A stretch of DNA of 64,000 nt from Balneola sp. (GCA_028284195.1 JANQSE010000006.1:62001-126000), one strand, 5' to 3'. Counted from the first letter of the stretch, positions 56,401-64,000 are shown. Notes: generated by a model not told the origin, from the sequence alone. Numbers and translations are program-made.

Positions 56401-57610
56401 CTCGGCAGCCTATTCGGTGGTGGCTTATCATACCATGTATTTTAAAGCGAATTATCCTGCCGAGTATATGGCAGCAGTGATGAGCCACAACATGAACGAC
56501 ATCAAAAAAGTGGCATCGTTTATAGAAGAGTGTCAAAGATTGGGGATTGTTGTTGATCCCCCTAATATTAATACTTCGCGGGGTAAATTTGTTTCAAAAG
56601 ACGGTAGAATTCAGTTTGGAATGTCTGCCATAAAAGGAGTGGGGTCTTCCGCTATAAAACACATTGTGGAAGAGCGGGAAAAAAACGGAAAATTTACATC
56701 CATTTTTGATTTTTCGGCCCGGGTAGATTTAAGGGTTTGTAGCCGAAAAACGCTGGAAAGTTTGATCTCGGCAGGAGCTTTTGACGAAGTAAACGACAAC
56801 CGTGCAGAATTGATGATGAATATTGAAGACATCCTTCAATATGCTGTTCGTAAACAGGAAGAAGAAAGGCTTAACCAGGTAAATATGTTTGGAGATGGAG
56901 CAGGTGGGGCAATGTCTCAGGAGCCTAAACTGAAACCGGTGCCAAAGTGGAGCACCATTGAAAGACTGAATAATGAGCGTGAATTGATCGGGTTTTATTT
57001 AAGCGGACATCCTTTAAACAGATATAAAGAAGATATCCGTTTATTTAGTAAGCATAATTTAAGTGATGATTGTATAAGTAACCTTCAACATGATACTCCC
57101 ATCCGCTTTATAGCCATTATTACAAGTAAAAGACAGGCATTAGACAAAAAGGGACGGCCAATTGCATTTCTACAGGTAGAAGATCGCCATTCCTCTATGG
57201 AACTGGCAGTTTTCAGTTCACAGTTTGATACATACTCCACTTTGCTGGAAGTTGATAATGTGATCTATATTTCAGGGGTGTTTAGAAAACGGGACCGGGG
57301 AGATAGTGTAATTGTAAACAGTATTGAACGGGTAGAAAATCTGAGAGAAAAATATCAGGACAGTCTTCGGTTAAAATTAAAAGTACATACAGAAACTATT
57401 GCCCAGGGTGACCTGGAACAGGTAGAAACCTTATTCTCGTTAAACAAAGGGAATACCATGGTAAAGATGATGGTGCTTAGTAACGAAGCAAATGCTCCTA
57501 TTAAGATGAACGTGCGTAACTACGTAGTAGATCCTAATGAGGATTTATTAAAAGGTTTAAGAAATGTTCTGGGAGATGAAAGCGTAGAGCTGGTAATGGC
57601 GGCTTCATAA
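53402..57610 (+). CDS. dnaE: DNA polymerase III alpha subunit fused to N-terminal 3'-5' exonuclease
   Basis: 1402 residues. Residues 1-185 are a DnaQ-like exonuclease: LIFDTETTG (Asp6, Glu8), IGHNVSFDEKIM (Exo II) and HDAAADVEATARAF (Exo III). From ~250 comes the PHP domain, then the C-family polymerase core with catalytic MPDIDIDFDD (Asp652, 654, 656) and the third Asp806 in KMDFLGLK. Finger, beta-binding and OB regions follow to the end. The PHP domain has HxHSKFSVLQAT and LTDLGNMYG, where the usual Asp and His metal ligands are Gln and Leu, so it is probably inactive. Proofreading likely comes from the fused exonuclease. Confidence 0.95.
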   Translation: MYLIFDTETTGLPRNFAAPITDLDNWPRLVQLAWQLHDHTGKLLSSGNYIVKPEGFTIPFNAEKIHGISTKRAQEEGVELEFVLHEFRKDIDNAHFLIGHNVSFDEKIMGAEYLRKKISSAILDKPKIDTKDDGTDFCKIEGSRGYKWPTLTELHWKLFGKGFDDAHDAAADVEATARAFLEMVRLGVTKVKFPLDTKLYDSSANYMAQENYIDLVSPSRIKKKDEDSESDSSGENIEFKPEVEVDQNFRFTHLHCHSKFSVLQATSGIKDLVAKAKKEGMPAVALTDLGNMYGAFSFVSAANNAGIKPIVGCEFYVVEDRHAKKFTRDNRDKRYQIPLLAKNQNGYKNLAKLSSIGFTEGYYYKYARIDKEVIKQYSEDIICLSGGIRGELADLILNRGEEYAEEALLWWKDVFGDDFYLEVINHGLDEEIKVNEVFKEFSAKYEVKLVATNNTFYLEQEDSEAHDALICIDDGKLKSTPIGRGKDFRYGFPNNEFYFKTTEEMTELFPDMPEAVLNTQEIVDKVEPFELSRDVILPKFEIPSGFETEDDYLKHLTLTGAEERYKDLNQDVLDRIELELGIIKDMGFPGYFLIVQDFIAAARDMGVYVGPGRGSAAGSVVAYCTGITNIDPLEYDLLFERFLNPERVSMPDIDIDFDDDGRQKVIEYVVGKYGKDQVAHIITFGSMAARSSVRDVARVLDLPLSDADRLAKLVPERPGTSLNDAFSEVKELRDIKAGEGLEAETLKMAHVLEGSVRNTGIHAAGIIIAPDNLTEFIPVSTAKDADLMVTQFDGSVIEYAGMLKMDFLGLKTLSILKTTIGYVKENFGKEYSLDDIPLDDQKTYQLYQKGSTLGTFQFESEGMRKYLKDLKPTDINDLIAMNALYRPGPMQFIPNYIDRKHGRENIEYDHDDLIPLLETTYGIMIYQEQIMKVAQQMGGYTLGEADVLRRIMGKKKPELLPPEEEKFVKQAKELGYKEKTAKEVFDKMAMFAGYGFNKSHSAAYSVVAYHTMYFKANYPAEYMAAVMSHNMNDIKKVASFIEECQRLGIVVDPPNINTSRGKFVSKDGRIQFGMSAIKGVGSSAIKHIVEEREKNGKFTSIFDFSARVDLRVCSRKTLESLISAGAFDEVNDNRAELMMNIEDILQYAVRKQEEERLNQVNMFGDGAGGAMSQEPKLKPVPKWSTIERLNNERELIGFYLSGHPLNRYKEDIRLFSKHNLSDDCISNLQHDTPIRFIAIITSKRQALDKKGRPIAFLQVEDRHSSMELAVFSSQFDTYSTLLEVDNVIYISGVFRKRDRGDSVIVNSIERVENLREKYQDSLRLKLKVHTETIAQGDLEQVETLFSLNKGNTMVKMMVLSNEANAPIKMNVRNYVVDPNEDLLKGLRNVLGDESVELVMAAS

Positions 57611-57630
57611 AGGCATGCAATTGCAACGAT

Positions 57631-57649
57631 AATCACAAACAATGTGATT
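57631..57649 (+). promoter_or_regulatory. Inverted repeat between dnaE and trxA
   Basis: AATCACA and TGTGATT flank five bases at 57631-57649. It may be a weak terminator for dnaE or an operator for trxA; the TGTGA-like half-sites resemble those upstream of nhaA but in opposite order. Confidence 0.35.
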
Positions 57650-57714
57650 TGTTAGCAGAATTATTCTGATATTTGACGCAGTTAATTAAAGACATTAAAA
57701 CAATTTTTAGAACA

Positions 57715-58041
57715 ATGGGAAAAGCATTAGAATTTACCGACAGCAATTTTGAAGCTGAAGTACTTAACTCAGATAAACCAGTATTGGTTGATTTTTGGGC
57801 CGAATGGTGTGGCCCTTGCCGTATGATAGGGCCGGTTGTAGAAGAGATGGCTGGCGAATATGATGGTAAAGCCAAAATTGGAAAGGTTAATGTAGATAAC
57901 AACCCAAATATTTCCATCAAATACGGTATCAGAAGTATTCCTGCACTTTTGATATTTAAGAATGGGGAAGTTGTGGATCAGATTGTAGGTGCAGTACCAA
58001 AGCCTCACCTAACAAAACAATTAGATGCACAATTAGCCTGA
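57715..58041 (+). CDS. trxA: Thioredoxin
   Basis: About 108 residues from the ATG at 57715 (MGKALEFTD); the frame opens earlier with TTG but thioredoxin begins here. Active site WAEWCGPCRM, cis-Pro in SIPALLIF, and the end helix. General cytoplasmic dithiol reductant, serving ribonucleotide reductase and peroxiredoxins. Its terminator is shared with the convergent anti-sigma-like gene. Confidence 0.97.
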   Translation: MGKALEFTDSNFEAEVLNSDKPVLVDFWAEWCGPCRMIGPVVEEMAGEYDGKAKIGKVNVDNNPNISIKYGIRSIPALLIFKNGEVVDQIVGAVPKPHLTKQLDAQLA

Positions 58042-58065
58042 TATAAGTACATCATTATTTACTAC

Positions 58066-58098
58066 AAAAGCTGTCTGTTATCCGGGCAGCTTTTTTAT
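58066..58098 (+). terminator. Bidirectional terminator after trxA
   Basis: Twelve-base stem with G-T pairs (58066-58077 with 58083-58094), TTATC loop, flanked by A and T runs on each side. The converging gene's stop begins at 58095. Confidence 0.9.
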
Positions 58099-58502
58099 TT
58101 GGGCAGCTTAAAACACAAAACCAGCCGGCGTCCTTCATCCTCGTATTTAACCTCGTCAGCATATTCTTTCATTAAGAAAACTCCCCGGCCGCTTGTTTTA
58201 AGTAAATTCTCTTCTGCAAGAGGATTACTTACTTCATCCGGATTAAACCCAGGGCCTTCGTCCTGAGTTGTAACCATTAAACTTTTCCCATCACCTGTTG
58301 CAGAGAGAATGACTTTTTTTGAAGCATCAAGTTCATTTCCATGTACAATGCCATTAGTAGCCGCTTCACTCACAGTGAGCATTAGCCGGGCATAAAACTC
58401 GTCATCAAATCCTAAATTACTTTGAAGGTCATTAAGGAAGCCTTCAAGTTTGTCCAACTCTTCGTAGGTAGATTGTAAAACGAGTTTTTTTTTGTAGCTC
58501 AT
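58095..58502 (-). CDS. RsbW-like ATP-binding protein (serine kinase/anti-sigma type)
   Basis: 135 residues of HATPase_c_2: VSEAATNGIVHGNELDASKKV (N box), VTTQDEGPGFNPDE (G1) and TSGRGVFLMKEYADEV (G2). Such small kinases phosphorylate STAS anti-anti-sigma factors or bind sigma factors. No STAS or sigma gene is adjacent; it lies six bases behind gdhA on the same strand. Confidence 0.88.
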   Translation of the reverse strand: MSYKKKLVLQSTYEELDKLEGFLNDLQSNLGFDDEFYARLMLTVSEAATNGIVHGNELDASKKVILSATGDGKSLMVTTQDEGPGFNPDEVSNPLAEENLLKTSGRGVFLMKEYADEVKYEDEGRRLVLCFKLPK

Positions 58503-58508
58503 TGGTTA

Positions 58509-59816
58509 TCAGGCATAAATACCACGCAATTTTAGTGTAGTAGCTACCCGGTCAATTGCATATACATAAGCCGCCTGCCGGAGGGTAATACTATACTTTT
58601 CACTCACCATATATAAGTTATCAAAAGCTTCTCTCATCATTCGATTTAAACGGCGATTTACACGTTCCTCAGTCCAAAAATAGCCATGCCTGTCTTGTAC
58701 CCATTCAAAATACGAAACCGTTACACCTCCTGCATTTGCAAGGATGTCGGGCACCACCATAATTCCTTTTTCATCAAGAATAGCATCGGCGTTGGCTGTC
58801 ACCGGCCCATTGGCCCCCTCCGAAATAATTTTCGCTTTTATATAAGGTGCATTTTCATTGTTGATTTGATCTTCTTTTGCTGCAGGAATTAATACATCGC
58901 ATTCAAGTTCCAGCAGTTCTTTATTTGAAATGGGCTCTGCGCCTTCAAAGCCTTTCAGGGAATAGTTATTAGTTTGTGAGTAATGTATTGCAGCAGGAAT
59001 ATCGATTCCCTCTTTGTTGTAATAGCCGCCACTAACATCACTGATTGCGATCACTTTTGCGCCTTGCTCGTAGATTAATTGAGCAGATACTGAGCCTACA
59101 TTCCCAAAACCTTGTACAACAATGGTTGCGTCACTGGTTGAAATCCGCAGCTTATTCATTGCTGCCAGGGCGGTGGTAATTACGCCGCGGCCGGTTGCTT
59201 CTCTGCGGCCTTTTGATCCACCAAGAATAATAGGCTTGCCGGTTACAACGGCTGTTTCGTTTTTCTTACTCTTCATGCTGTATGTATCCATGATCCATGC
59301 CATGGTCTGCTCATTGGTATTCATATCAGGAGCCGGGATATCTCTGTCAGGGCCAAATACATCCGCCATATTCGAGGTGTATCTTCGAGTCAATCGTTCG
59401 AGTTCGCCTTGCGAAAGCTCTTTTGGATTTACCCGAACTCCTCCCTTTGCTCCGCCAAAAGGAACATTTACACAAGCACATTTCCAGGTCATCCAGGCGG
59501 CAAGTGCTTTCACTTCATCAAGATGCACATCTTCAGCATACCGGATGCCTCCTTTTGAAGGCCCGAGAATACTATTATGAATAACTCTGTATCCATCAAA
59601 AACTTCAATTCTTCCGTCATCCATTGTTACAGGGATGGCTACCATTACAACTTTTTCCGGAGTTGAAAGATATTTGAACATCCCTTCGTCTAAATCGAGT
59701 ATGTCTGATGCAAACCTGAAACGCTCCATCATAGAAGCAAAGGGAGAATCGTCTTGAGGGATGGGTGCTGGCTCTTTATAATATTCGTTTGAAAGAGCCT
59801 CTTTTAAGTTTGACAT
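58509..59816 (-). CDS. gdhA: Glutamate dehydrogenase (Glu/Leu/Phe/Val family)
   Basis: 435 residues. Substrate domain with GGIRYAEDVHLDEVKALAAWMTWKCACVNVPFGGAKGGVRV (both Lys of the active site), FGPDRDIPAPDMNT, then the NAD(P) Rossmann fold VVQGFGNVGSV and SEGANGPVT. Interconverts glutamate and 2-oxoglutarate with ammonia; coenzyme choice is not certain. Promoter element TATATTTG at 59855-59862. Confidence 0.94.
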   Translation of the reverse strand: MSNLKEALSNEYYKEPAPIPQDDSPFASMMERFRFASDILDLDEGMFKYLSTPEKVVMVAIPVTMDDGRIEVFDGYRVIHNSILGPSKGGIRYAEDVHLDEVKALAAWMTWKCACVNVPFGGAKGGVRVNPKELSQGELERLTRRYTSNMADVFGPDRDIPAPDMNTNEQTMAWIMDTYSMKSKKNETAVVTGKPIILGGSKGRREATGRGVITTALAAMNKLRISTSDATIVVQGFGNVGSVSAQLIYEQGAKVIAISDVSGGYYNKEGIDIPAAIHYSQTNNYSLKGFEGAEPISNKELLELECDVLIPAAKEDQINNENAPYIKAKIISEGANGPVTANADAILDEKGIMVVPDILANAGGVTVSYFEWVQDRHGYFWTEERVNRRLNRMMREAFDNLYMVSEKYSITLRQAAYVYAIDRVATTLKLRGIYA

Positions 59817-59854
59817 ATTTTGTAGTGTGATTGAGGTGTGTTGAAAAAAGCGAT

Positions 59855-59862
59855 CAAATATA
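59855..59862 (-). promoter_or_regulatory. TAnnTTTG promoter element for gdhA
   Basis: Minus strand reads TATATTTG, 38 bases before the ATG. No clear -33 match. Confidence 0.5.
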
Positions 59863-60043
59863 AAAATAGAATCTTTTAGTTGTCCAGTAAATTCATTGTA
59901 GATGATTAAAAAAGTAACACAACCTTATTTGTAATTATCGCATAAATATATCATACTTGGGCTTGTCATCGTTATGTTGACGATTGACGTTGTTCAGATC
60001 TGCATTCTCCATGAAATAACTATTACCTCAACCTAAAAAATGA

Positions 60044-60550
60044 ATGCAAATGAATGCCAGTGTATTGGTTCTTAATCAGGATTATCAACCGTTGAGTATT
60101 TGCTCGTTACAGCGGTCTATGAAACTTATTTTCCTTGAAAAAGCAGAGCTTCTACATGATGATCCTGGAAAGAAACTCAGAACTACGCGGGAGCAATACG
60201 ATTTCCCTTCGGTGATACGGTTGAGAAGTTATATTCGCCTTCCCTACACTAAGGTGGTTTTAACCCGCAGAAATATTATGCGGCGCGATGGATTCCGGTG
60301 CCAGTACTGTGGGCAAAAATCAAATCTTACCATAGACCATGTGCAGCCAAAAAGCAGAGGAGGGAAAGATAATTGGGAGAATCTTACTACAGCCTGTGAT
60401 AAATGTAATGTGAAGAAAGGGAACCGCACACCTAAAGAAGCGCAAATGCCGCTTCGCAGTGAACCTTATCGCCCTATTCCTATCACATTTTTCAGGGATA
60501 TTAATGGCGGTGTACAAGAGCCCTGGAAGCCGTATTTGTATATGACGTAG
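60044..60550 (+). CDS. HNH endonuclease family protein
   Basis: 168 residues. C-terminal HNH core: RRDGFRCQYCGQKSNLTIDHVQPKSRGG KDNWENLTTACDKCN contains two CxxC zinc pairs, IDHV and the Asn/His metal site. N-terminal ASVLVLNQDYQPLSICSLQRSMKLIF is the segment shared by a widespread chromosomal subgroup. Not linked to restriction or phage genes. Either of two close ATGs (60044, 60050) could start it. Function unknown. Confidence 0.87.
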   Translation: MQMNASVLVLNQDYQPLSICSLQRSMKLIFLEKAELLHDDPGKKLRTTREQYDFPSVIRLRSYIRLPYTKVVLTRRNIMRRDGFRCQYCGQKSNLTIDHVQPKSRGGKDNWENLTTACDKCNVKKGNRTPKEAQMPLRSEPYRPIPITFFRDINGGVQEPWKPYLYMT

Positions 60551-60748
60551 TTTTTGTATGAGTGTTAATTAAGCTTCGGAGCAATTTTAAATTGGTTACT
60601 AATTCCTTAATGGGGAAACTGTTTTTCTTCTCATCCTTTCTTAACCTCGTTTCGAACGTCTTGCCCGGAATGTACTATTGAGGCTCTGCCTACATCGTGC
60701 AGTAGAGTTAAGCGATAAGTGAAAGCTATATTCGAACTAAAAAAGCCT

Positions 60749-60756
60749 TACCTTTG
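60749..60756 (+). promoter_or_regulatory. TAnnTTTG promoter element for mnmA
   Basis: TACCTTTG lies 38 bases before the ATG at 60794 and inside the frame of an in-frame GTG (60719), favouring the ATG as the true start. Confidence 0.5.
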
Positions 60757-60793
60757 TGTTCGTGAGAAATCAAAAGAGAAGCCCACAGAAAAA

Positions 60794-61924
60794 ATGAGTA
60801 CCAAAGGCAGAGTGTTAGTGGCTATGAGCGGCGGTGTGGATTCATCTGTTGCGGCAGTAATGCTCAGAGAACAAGGCTATGAGGTGATCGGCATCACCAT
60901 GAAAACCTGGGACTATCATCGAAGCGGTGGTAGTAATGGAAAAGAAACGGGCTGCTGTACGGTAGAATCGATGAACGATGCCCGCCATATTGCGGTGAAT
61001 CATGGCTTTAAGCATTTCATTGTAGATATCAGAGAAGAGTTTGGTGATTGGGTAATTGATCGCTTTGTTGGGGACTACATGGATGGAAGAACTCCAAATC
61101 CATGTGTGCTTTGTAATACGCATATCAAATGGGCGGCGCTACTAAGGCGAGCCGACAATCTGGGTTGTGATTTTATTTCAACAGGGCACTATGCAAGGGT
61201 ACGAAAAGAAAATGGCCGCCATGTAATTTCACGTGGCCTTGACCCCAAAAAAGATCAATCGTACGCATTATGGGGAGTTGCTCAGGAACATCTTGAGCGA
61301 ACCATTTTTCCTCTTGGTGGATATTCAAAAACAGAGATCCGGCAAATTGCAGAAGACCATGGGTTGCTGAATGTAGCCAATAAGCCTGATTCGTATGAAA
61401 TTTGTTTTGTCCCTGATGATGATTACCGAAGATTTCTGAAAGACAAAGTGCCAAACCTTGAAGAGAAAATGAAGGGCGGTAAATTTGTTGATAAAGACGG
61501 AAACATATTGGGAGAACATGAAGGCTATCCATTCTATACTATTGGCCAGCGCAGGGGATTAAACCTGCCCATGGGTAAGCCGGTATATGTTACTAATATC
61601 GATGCTTCAACGAACACAATTACTATCGGCGAAAAAGGCGACTTAATCAGTTCAACGTTAACTGCTAAGGAAATTAACCTGATGAAGTACGATCGAATTC
61701 CTGAAGAAGAAATGGAGATCACTGGAGCTATTCGGTATAATGATGACGGCGCAGTCGGTTACTTAACTCAACTTGGTGATGATGAAATAAAAGTCCACTT
61801 TCCTGCGGGCAGGGAAGCTATTACCCCGGGCCAGGCAGTAGTTTGCTATGAAGACAATGATGTGGTTGCAGGTGGGTGGATCAAAAAAGTAAATGTTGGC
61901 ATGGAAGATTTAGTAACTGCGTAA
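60794..61924 (+). CDS. mnmA: tRNA-specific 2-thiouridylase MnmA
   Basis: About 376 residues from ATG 60794. PP-loop AMSGGVDSSVAAVML, the catalytic Cys in TPNPCVLCN, and the second Cys in SYEICFVPDDDYRRFL; C-terminal beta barrels to the end (DVVAGGWIKKV). Adds sulfur to U34 of Lys, Glu and Gln tRNAs. It is a single-gene unit; the sulfur relay genes are elsewhere. Confidence 0.96.
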   Translation: MSTKGRVLVAMSGGVDSSVAAVMLREQGYEVIGITMKTWDYHRSGGSNGKETGCCTVESMNDARHIAVNHGFKHFIVDIREEFGDWVIDRFVGDYMDGRTPNPCVLCNTHIKWAALLRRADNLGCDFISTGHYARVRKENGRHVISRGLDPKKDQSYALWGVAQEHLERTIFPLGGYSKTEIRQIAEDHGLLNVANKPDSYEICFVPDDDYRRFLKDKVPNLEEKMKGGKFVDKDGNILGEHEGYPFYTIGQRRGLNLPMGKPVYVTNIDASTNTITIGEKGDLISSTLTAKEINLMKYDRIPEEEMEITGAIRYNDDGAVGYLTQLGDDEIKVHFPAGREAITPGQAVVCYEDNDVVAGGWIKKVNVGMEDLVTA

Positions 61925-61978
61925 CATCTTAGCCAATCAATCGTTTACATTTTGTCTTAATTAAAAATTAAAAGCGTT

Positions 61979-62740
61979 ATGAAATTTCAGAAATTATTCA
62001 CCTCATGTTTATCTCTAAGCTTCATTACTCTGTCGATGCCTGTTCAGGCTCAGTTTGAGGGACAGATCAGTATAAATCTTTATAGCGACAATAACGGGGT
62101 AAAGGAAGTTAACCAAATGAGCATGTATGTAACTTCTGATCGCATTTTTCTGAAAGGAGAGGAAGAAATGAATTTTGGTGATTCATTCAATTCCGGTGGG
62201 CTTTTGATCAGAAACGACAAAAAAGATTTTGTTGTGTTGATGGAAGATAATGATGCACTGCAGGTAACCAAGTCAGAAATAGAAGGTCTGTTTAATATGT
62301 TGGGTTCATGGGGTAGTTCTTCTTCATCTAAAAACCCGGATGAAAAAATGAGCTATACATATACGGGGAAGAAAAGAACCATTAAGGGATATGAAACAAC
62401 TGAGCTTTTGATACAGGGAAGAGAGGACGGCGTGGATACATTTATTTCTGTTTGGTTAACACCGAATATTGATATTAACTGGGGAATGCTGGCCGAGCGT
62501 TGGAAAAACTTACCTGAGGATGCAGAAGTGGCCGTAAATGGTATTTCTCAGGATGCAGTTTTTAAGGGAAAAAATTTTCCGATGCTTGTAGAGATTACTG
62601 ATAAAGGTATTACCAAAACAGTAATGGAAGTGAATACTATCAATGAGTCCAGTATTGCAAAAGCCATGGTTCAGATCCCGACAGGAGTAAACCTTATTGG
62701 AGTTACAGAACTGATGTTTAAAATGATGTCAGGGAATTGA
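61979..62740 (+). CDS. Exported DUF4412-like protein
   Basis: 253 residues. Signal peptide ends near PVQAQFEG. Body of alternating strands with a Ser-rich loop (GSWGSSSSSKNPDEK) and the TYTGKKRTIKGYETTELLI segment typical of DUF4412 proteins, which sit in the periplasm or outer membrane. No known function. The start follows an AT-rich leader. Confidence 0.7.
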   Translation: MKFQKLFTSCLSLSFITLSMPVQAQFEGQISINLYSDNNGVKEVNQMSMYVTSDRIFLKGEEEMNFGDSFNSGGLLIRNDKKDFVVLMEDNDALQVTKSEIEGLFNMLGSWGSSSSSKNPDEKMSYTYTGKKRTIKGYETTELLIQGREDGVDTFISVWLTPNIDINWGMLAERWKNLPEDAEVAVNGISQDAVFKGKNFPMLVEITDKGITKTVMEVNTINESSIAKAMVQIPTGVNLIGVTELMFKMMSGN

Positions 62741-63350
62741 ACGGAGTGATTTTAAATAAAAGTGGGCACATTGGTATTTATTAAAGGAGGAGGTTTCATC
62801 CAAACCCAAAGGATGATGTTGGCTAAGTGAATAAGGTCAATCGGGTTCTACAAGCGTGATTAAAGTCCTTGGGATTTCTGCGGCAAATACAATTCTGCTA
62901 ATCCCGAAAATCAAAACACAATCCCAATAAAACGAGAGCAGGAAAAGGAATATGGAGAACGTACCCAATCAAGAAACAGTCTGGATCAGAATGGTGTGGA
63001 TCCATCAGTCGCTCCAGCTCCTTCTGGATGACATTGATTAAGCTACGAACGGGACTGAAGTCCCTGAGCTTGCTCACTTTCTTAGCTCTATTCCGGTCAT
63101 AAACAAGCAAGAGTTTTTTGCAGGACTAACAACCAGTCATTCTGAAGAAGATTAGTGAATGGTTAATGAGCTAATCGTACTGAAGAATCTACCCGGTGTA
63201 GAGGAGACTCTAAAGCGTTGAGTGCATTCTTCTCTCTCGACAGCGGTTGGGAAAGAATCAGGATGACTCTAGTTGAAGTTAAGCATTGCGTATTCTTTTA
63301 TTGAATGTTGTAATTCCTTTGTTGTTTGTGATTCCATCCGTTCGTACCTT
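62741..63350. other. Gene-free region with hairpins and repeat-like fragments
   Basis: About 600 bases with no convincing gene. A GGGACTGAAGTCCC hairpin lies at 63051-63064. Repeat-like fragments TCATTCTGAAGAAG (63138-63151) and the inverted GAATCAGGATGACT (63256-63269) flank 63152-63255; 63236-63253 is an imperfect match to the palindrome at 63467-63484. The minus frame at 62898-63110 (70 residues) resembles nothing I know. Confidence 0.4.
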
Positions 63351-63354
63351 CTCC

Positions 63355-63570
63355 TCAACGGTGTTGGTCTTAAAGCCGCTAAGCAGCTTTGAGTTAAAAG
63401 GGAATTCCGTGACTCCGAGAGCATTCGGAGAAATCGGAAGCTGTTCCCGCAACTGTAATCCTATCATCCCGACAGCTGTCGGGACTGAACCGCAGCCTCA
63501 CCTTTGCCACTGATCAAATGGATCGGGAAGGCGCTGCATAAGGAAAGCCAGGAGACCTGCCAGCACGTAA
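63355..63570 (+). ncRNA. Cobalamin (B12) riboswitch
   Basis: Conserved core visible at 63436-63458 (GGAAGCTGTTCCCGCAACTG and onward), GCCACTG at 63506-63512, GGGAAGG at 63525-63531, and the B12 box AAGCCAGGAGACCTGCC at 63545-63561, ending 55 bases before the receptor ATG. Adenosylcobalamin-type aptamer controlling translation or transcription of the TonB receptor. Between conserved blocks, 63467-63484 is a perfect 18-base palindrome that extends a peripheral stem. The 5' boundary is approximate. Confidence 0.92.
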
Positions 63571-63616
63571 TCATTCATAGTATTCTTCGGGAAAAAGGAT
63601 CTGTCGAATTAGGTTC

Positions 63617-64000
63617 ATGCGATTTTTGTCTCTTTTATTGGTTTTTATGACCGTTTTGTCCATAGGGTTGTCCGCACAAGTAGCAGATACTTTAGAGATG
63701 CAGGAAATTGAAGTTGTTTCAACCCGGTACCGCACACCGGTATTTAAGCAGCCAAGCTATACCGTTACCATCGATTCGTTAGTATTATCAAAGTTAAAAG
63801 GGCAATCTATCGGGAATGTGTTAGGCAGGTATTCTTCCATTTTTGTTCGTTCTAATGCGCCCGGGGCAATTTCCATTGCTTCTTTCCGGGGATTTGGAGG
63901 ACAACAAACTCGTGTGTTGTGGGAAGGGATGCCTATCAACCATTCTATGCTGGGAGTAGTGGACTTATCGCTCTTACAAGCAGGCTCATTCACATCAGTA
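63617..64000 (+). CDS. btuB: TonB-dependent cobalamin receptor, N-terminal part (cut by window end)
   Basis: Starts at ATG 63617; 128 residues visible before the end. Signal peptide ends near GLSAQVAD, then a short plug opening (TLEMQEIEVVSTRYRTPVF, TonB-box-like) and plug motifs IGNVLGRYSSIFVRSNAPGAISIASFRGFGGQQTRVLWEGMP. An outer-membrane active transporter driven by TonB-ExbBD. The upstream B12 riboswitch makes cobalamin or corrinoid the likely substrate. Symbol assigned by that context. Confidence 0.88.
   Translation, partial: MRFLSLLLVFMTVLSIGLSAQVADTLEMQEIEVVSTRYRTPVFKQPSYTVTIDSLVLSKLKGQSIGNVLGRYSSIFVRSNAPGAISIASFRGFGGQQTRVLWEGMPINHSMLGVVDLSLLQAGSFTSV

Noticed and set aside
55937-56536. 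199-residue minus-strand frame inside dnaE
   Set aside because: Antisense shadow of the polymerase core; no start context and no domain, whereas the + frame is fully conserved.
59122-59580. 152-residue + frame
   Set aside because: Shadow of gdhA on the other strand.
62898-63110. 70-residue minus frame in the 63 kb gap
   Set aside because: No recognisable family, no start context; the region looks like repeat debris.

Overview
The window is a gene-dense, almost entirely chromosomal-core segment (about 60 protein genes, a cobalamin riboswitch, no tRNA, rRNA or CRISPR seen). The host is most likely a Gram-negative bacterium of the Bacteroidota/Balneolota side of the tree. Reasons: an outer-membrane BamA gene followed by three Skp-like chaperone genes behind uppS; the order purH-mreBCD-mrdA-rodA; several genes preceded by the TAnnTTTG promoter element typical of Bacteroidota; an AT-leaning composition; many exported proteins whose signal peptides end in AQ. 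Naming Balneola/Gracilimonas-like relatives is inference, not something the sequence proves.

Layout. 1-11.2 kb (+): C-terminal half of NAD+ synthase, a LysM lytic transglycosylase, an S41 processing protease, a PHP phosphoesterase, lumazine synthase, UppS, BamA and three Skp paralogues, closed by a strong terminator. 11.2-18.5 kb: a VWA protein (-), RNase HII (+), and the rod-shape operon mreB-mreC-mreD-mrdA-rodA (-). 18.5-23.7 kb (-): purN-purH and recA-recX-AI-2E permease, with a hairpin terminator between recA and recX. 23.8-31.2 kb: tryptophan dioxygenase/kynureninase-like operon with an exported protein, xseA-GNAT, and small conserved proteins (YciI, DUF2461, TfoX-N). 31.3-33.3 kb (-): a stand-alone AT-rich ATPase-TOPRIM protein, the most accessory-looking gene here. 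33.3-39.0 kb (+): pyrC, a TPR-like exported protein, tsaB, accD, obgE, dprA. 39.1-49.2 kb: cytidine deaminase, a P19-like periplasmic protein (-), ankyrin protein, gapdh, M61 peptidase, Ca/Na exchanger, NhaA, an orphan histidine kinase. 49.2-53.3 kb: AlkA-like glycosylase, an autoregulated-looking ArsR/SRPBCC pair, OxyR, an exported unknown. 53.4-64 kb: exonuclease-fused dnaE, thioredoxin, RsbW-like kinase, glutamate dehydrogenase, HNH nuclease, mnmA, a DUF4412-like exported protein, and a cobalamin riboswitch heading a TonB-dependent receptor cut by the window end.

Themes: envelope building (UppS lipid carrier, PBP2/RodA/MreBCD elongation, MltD turnover, BamA/Skp outer-membrane assembly), DNA replication and repair (DnaE, RecA/RecX, XseA, DprA, RnhB, AlkA-like), nucleotide and cofactor synthesis. 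The most notable oddities are an AccD lacking all four zinc-ribbon cysteines, an AlkA-like protein with Asn at the expected catalytic Asp, a polymerase with fused proofreading exonuclease and degenerate PHP domain, the ATPase-TOPRIM fusion, and a palindrome inserted in the riboswitch. Nothing here is clearly a new multigene system; the ATPase-TOPRIM gene is the best candidate for one.
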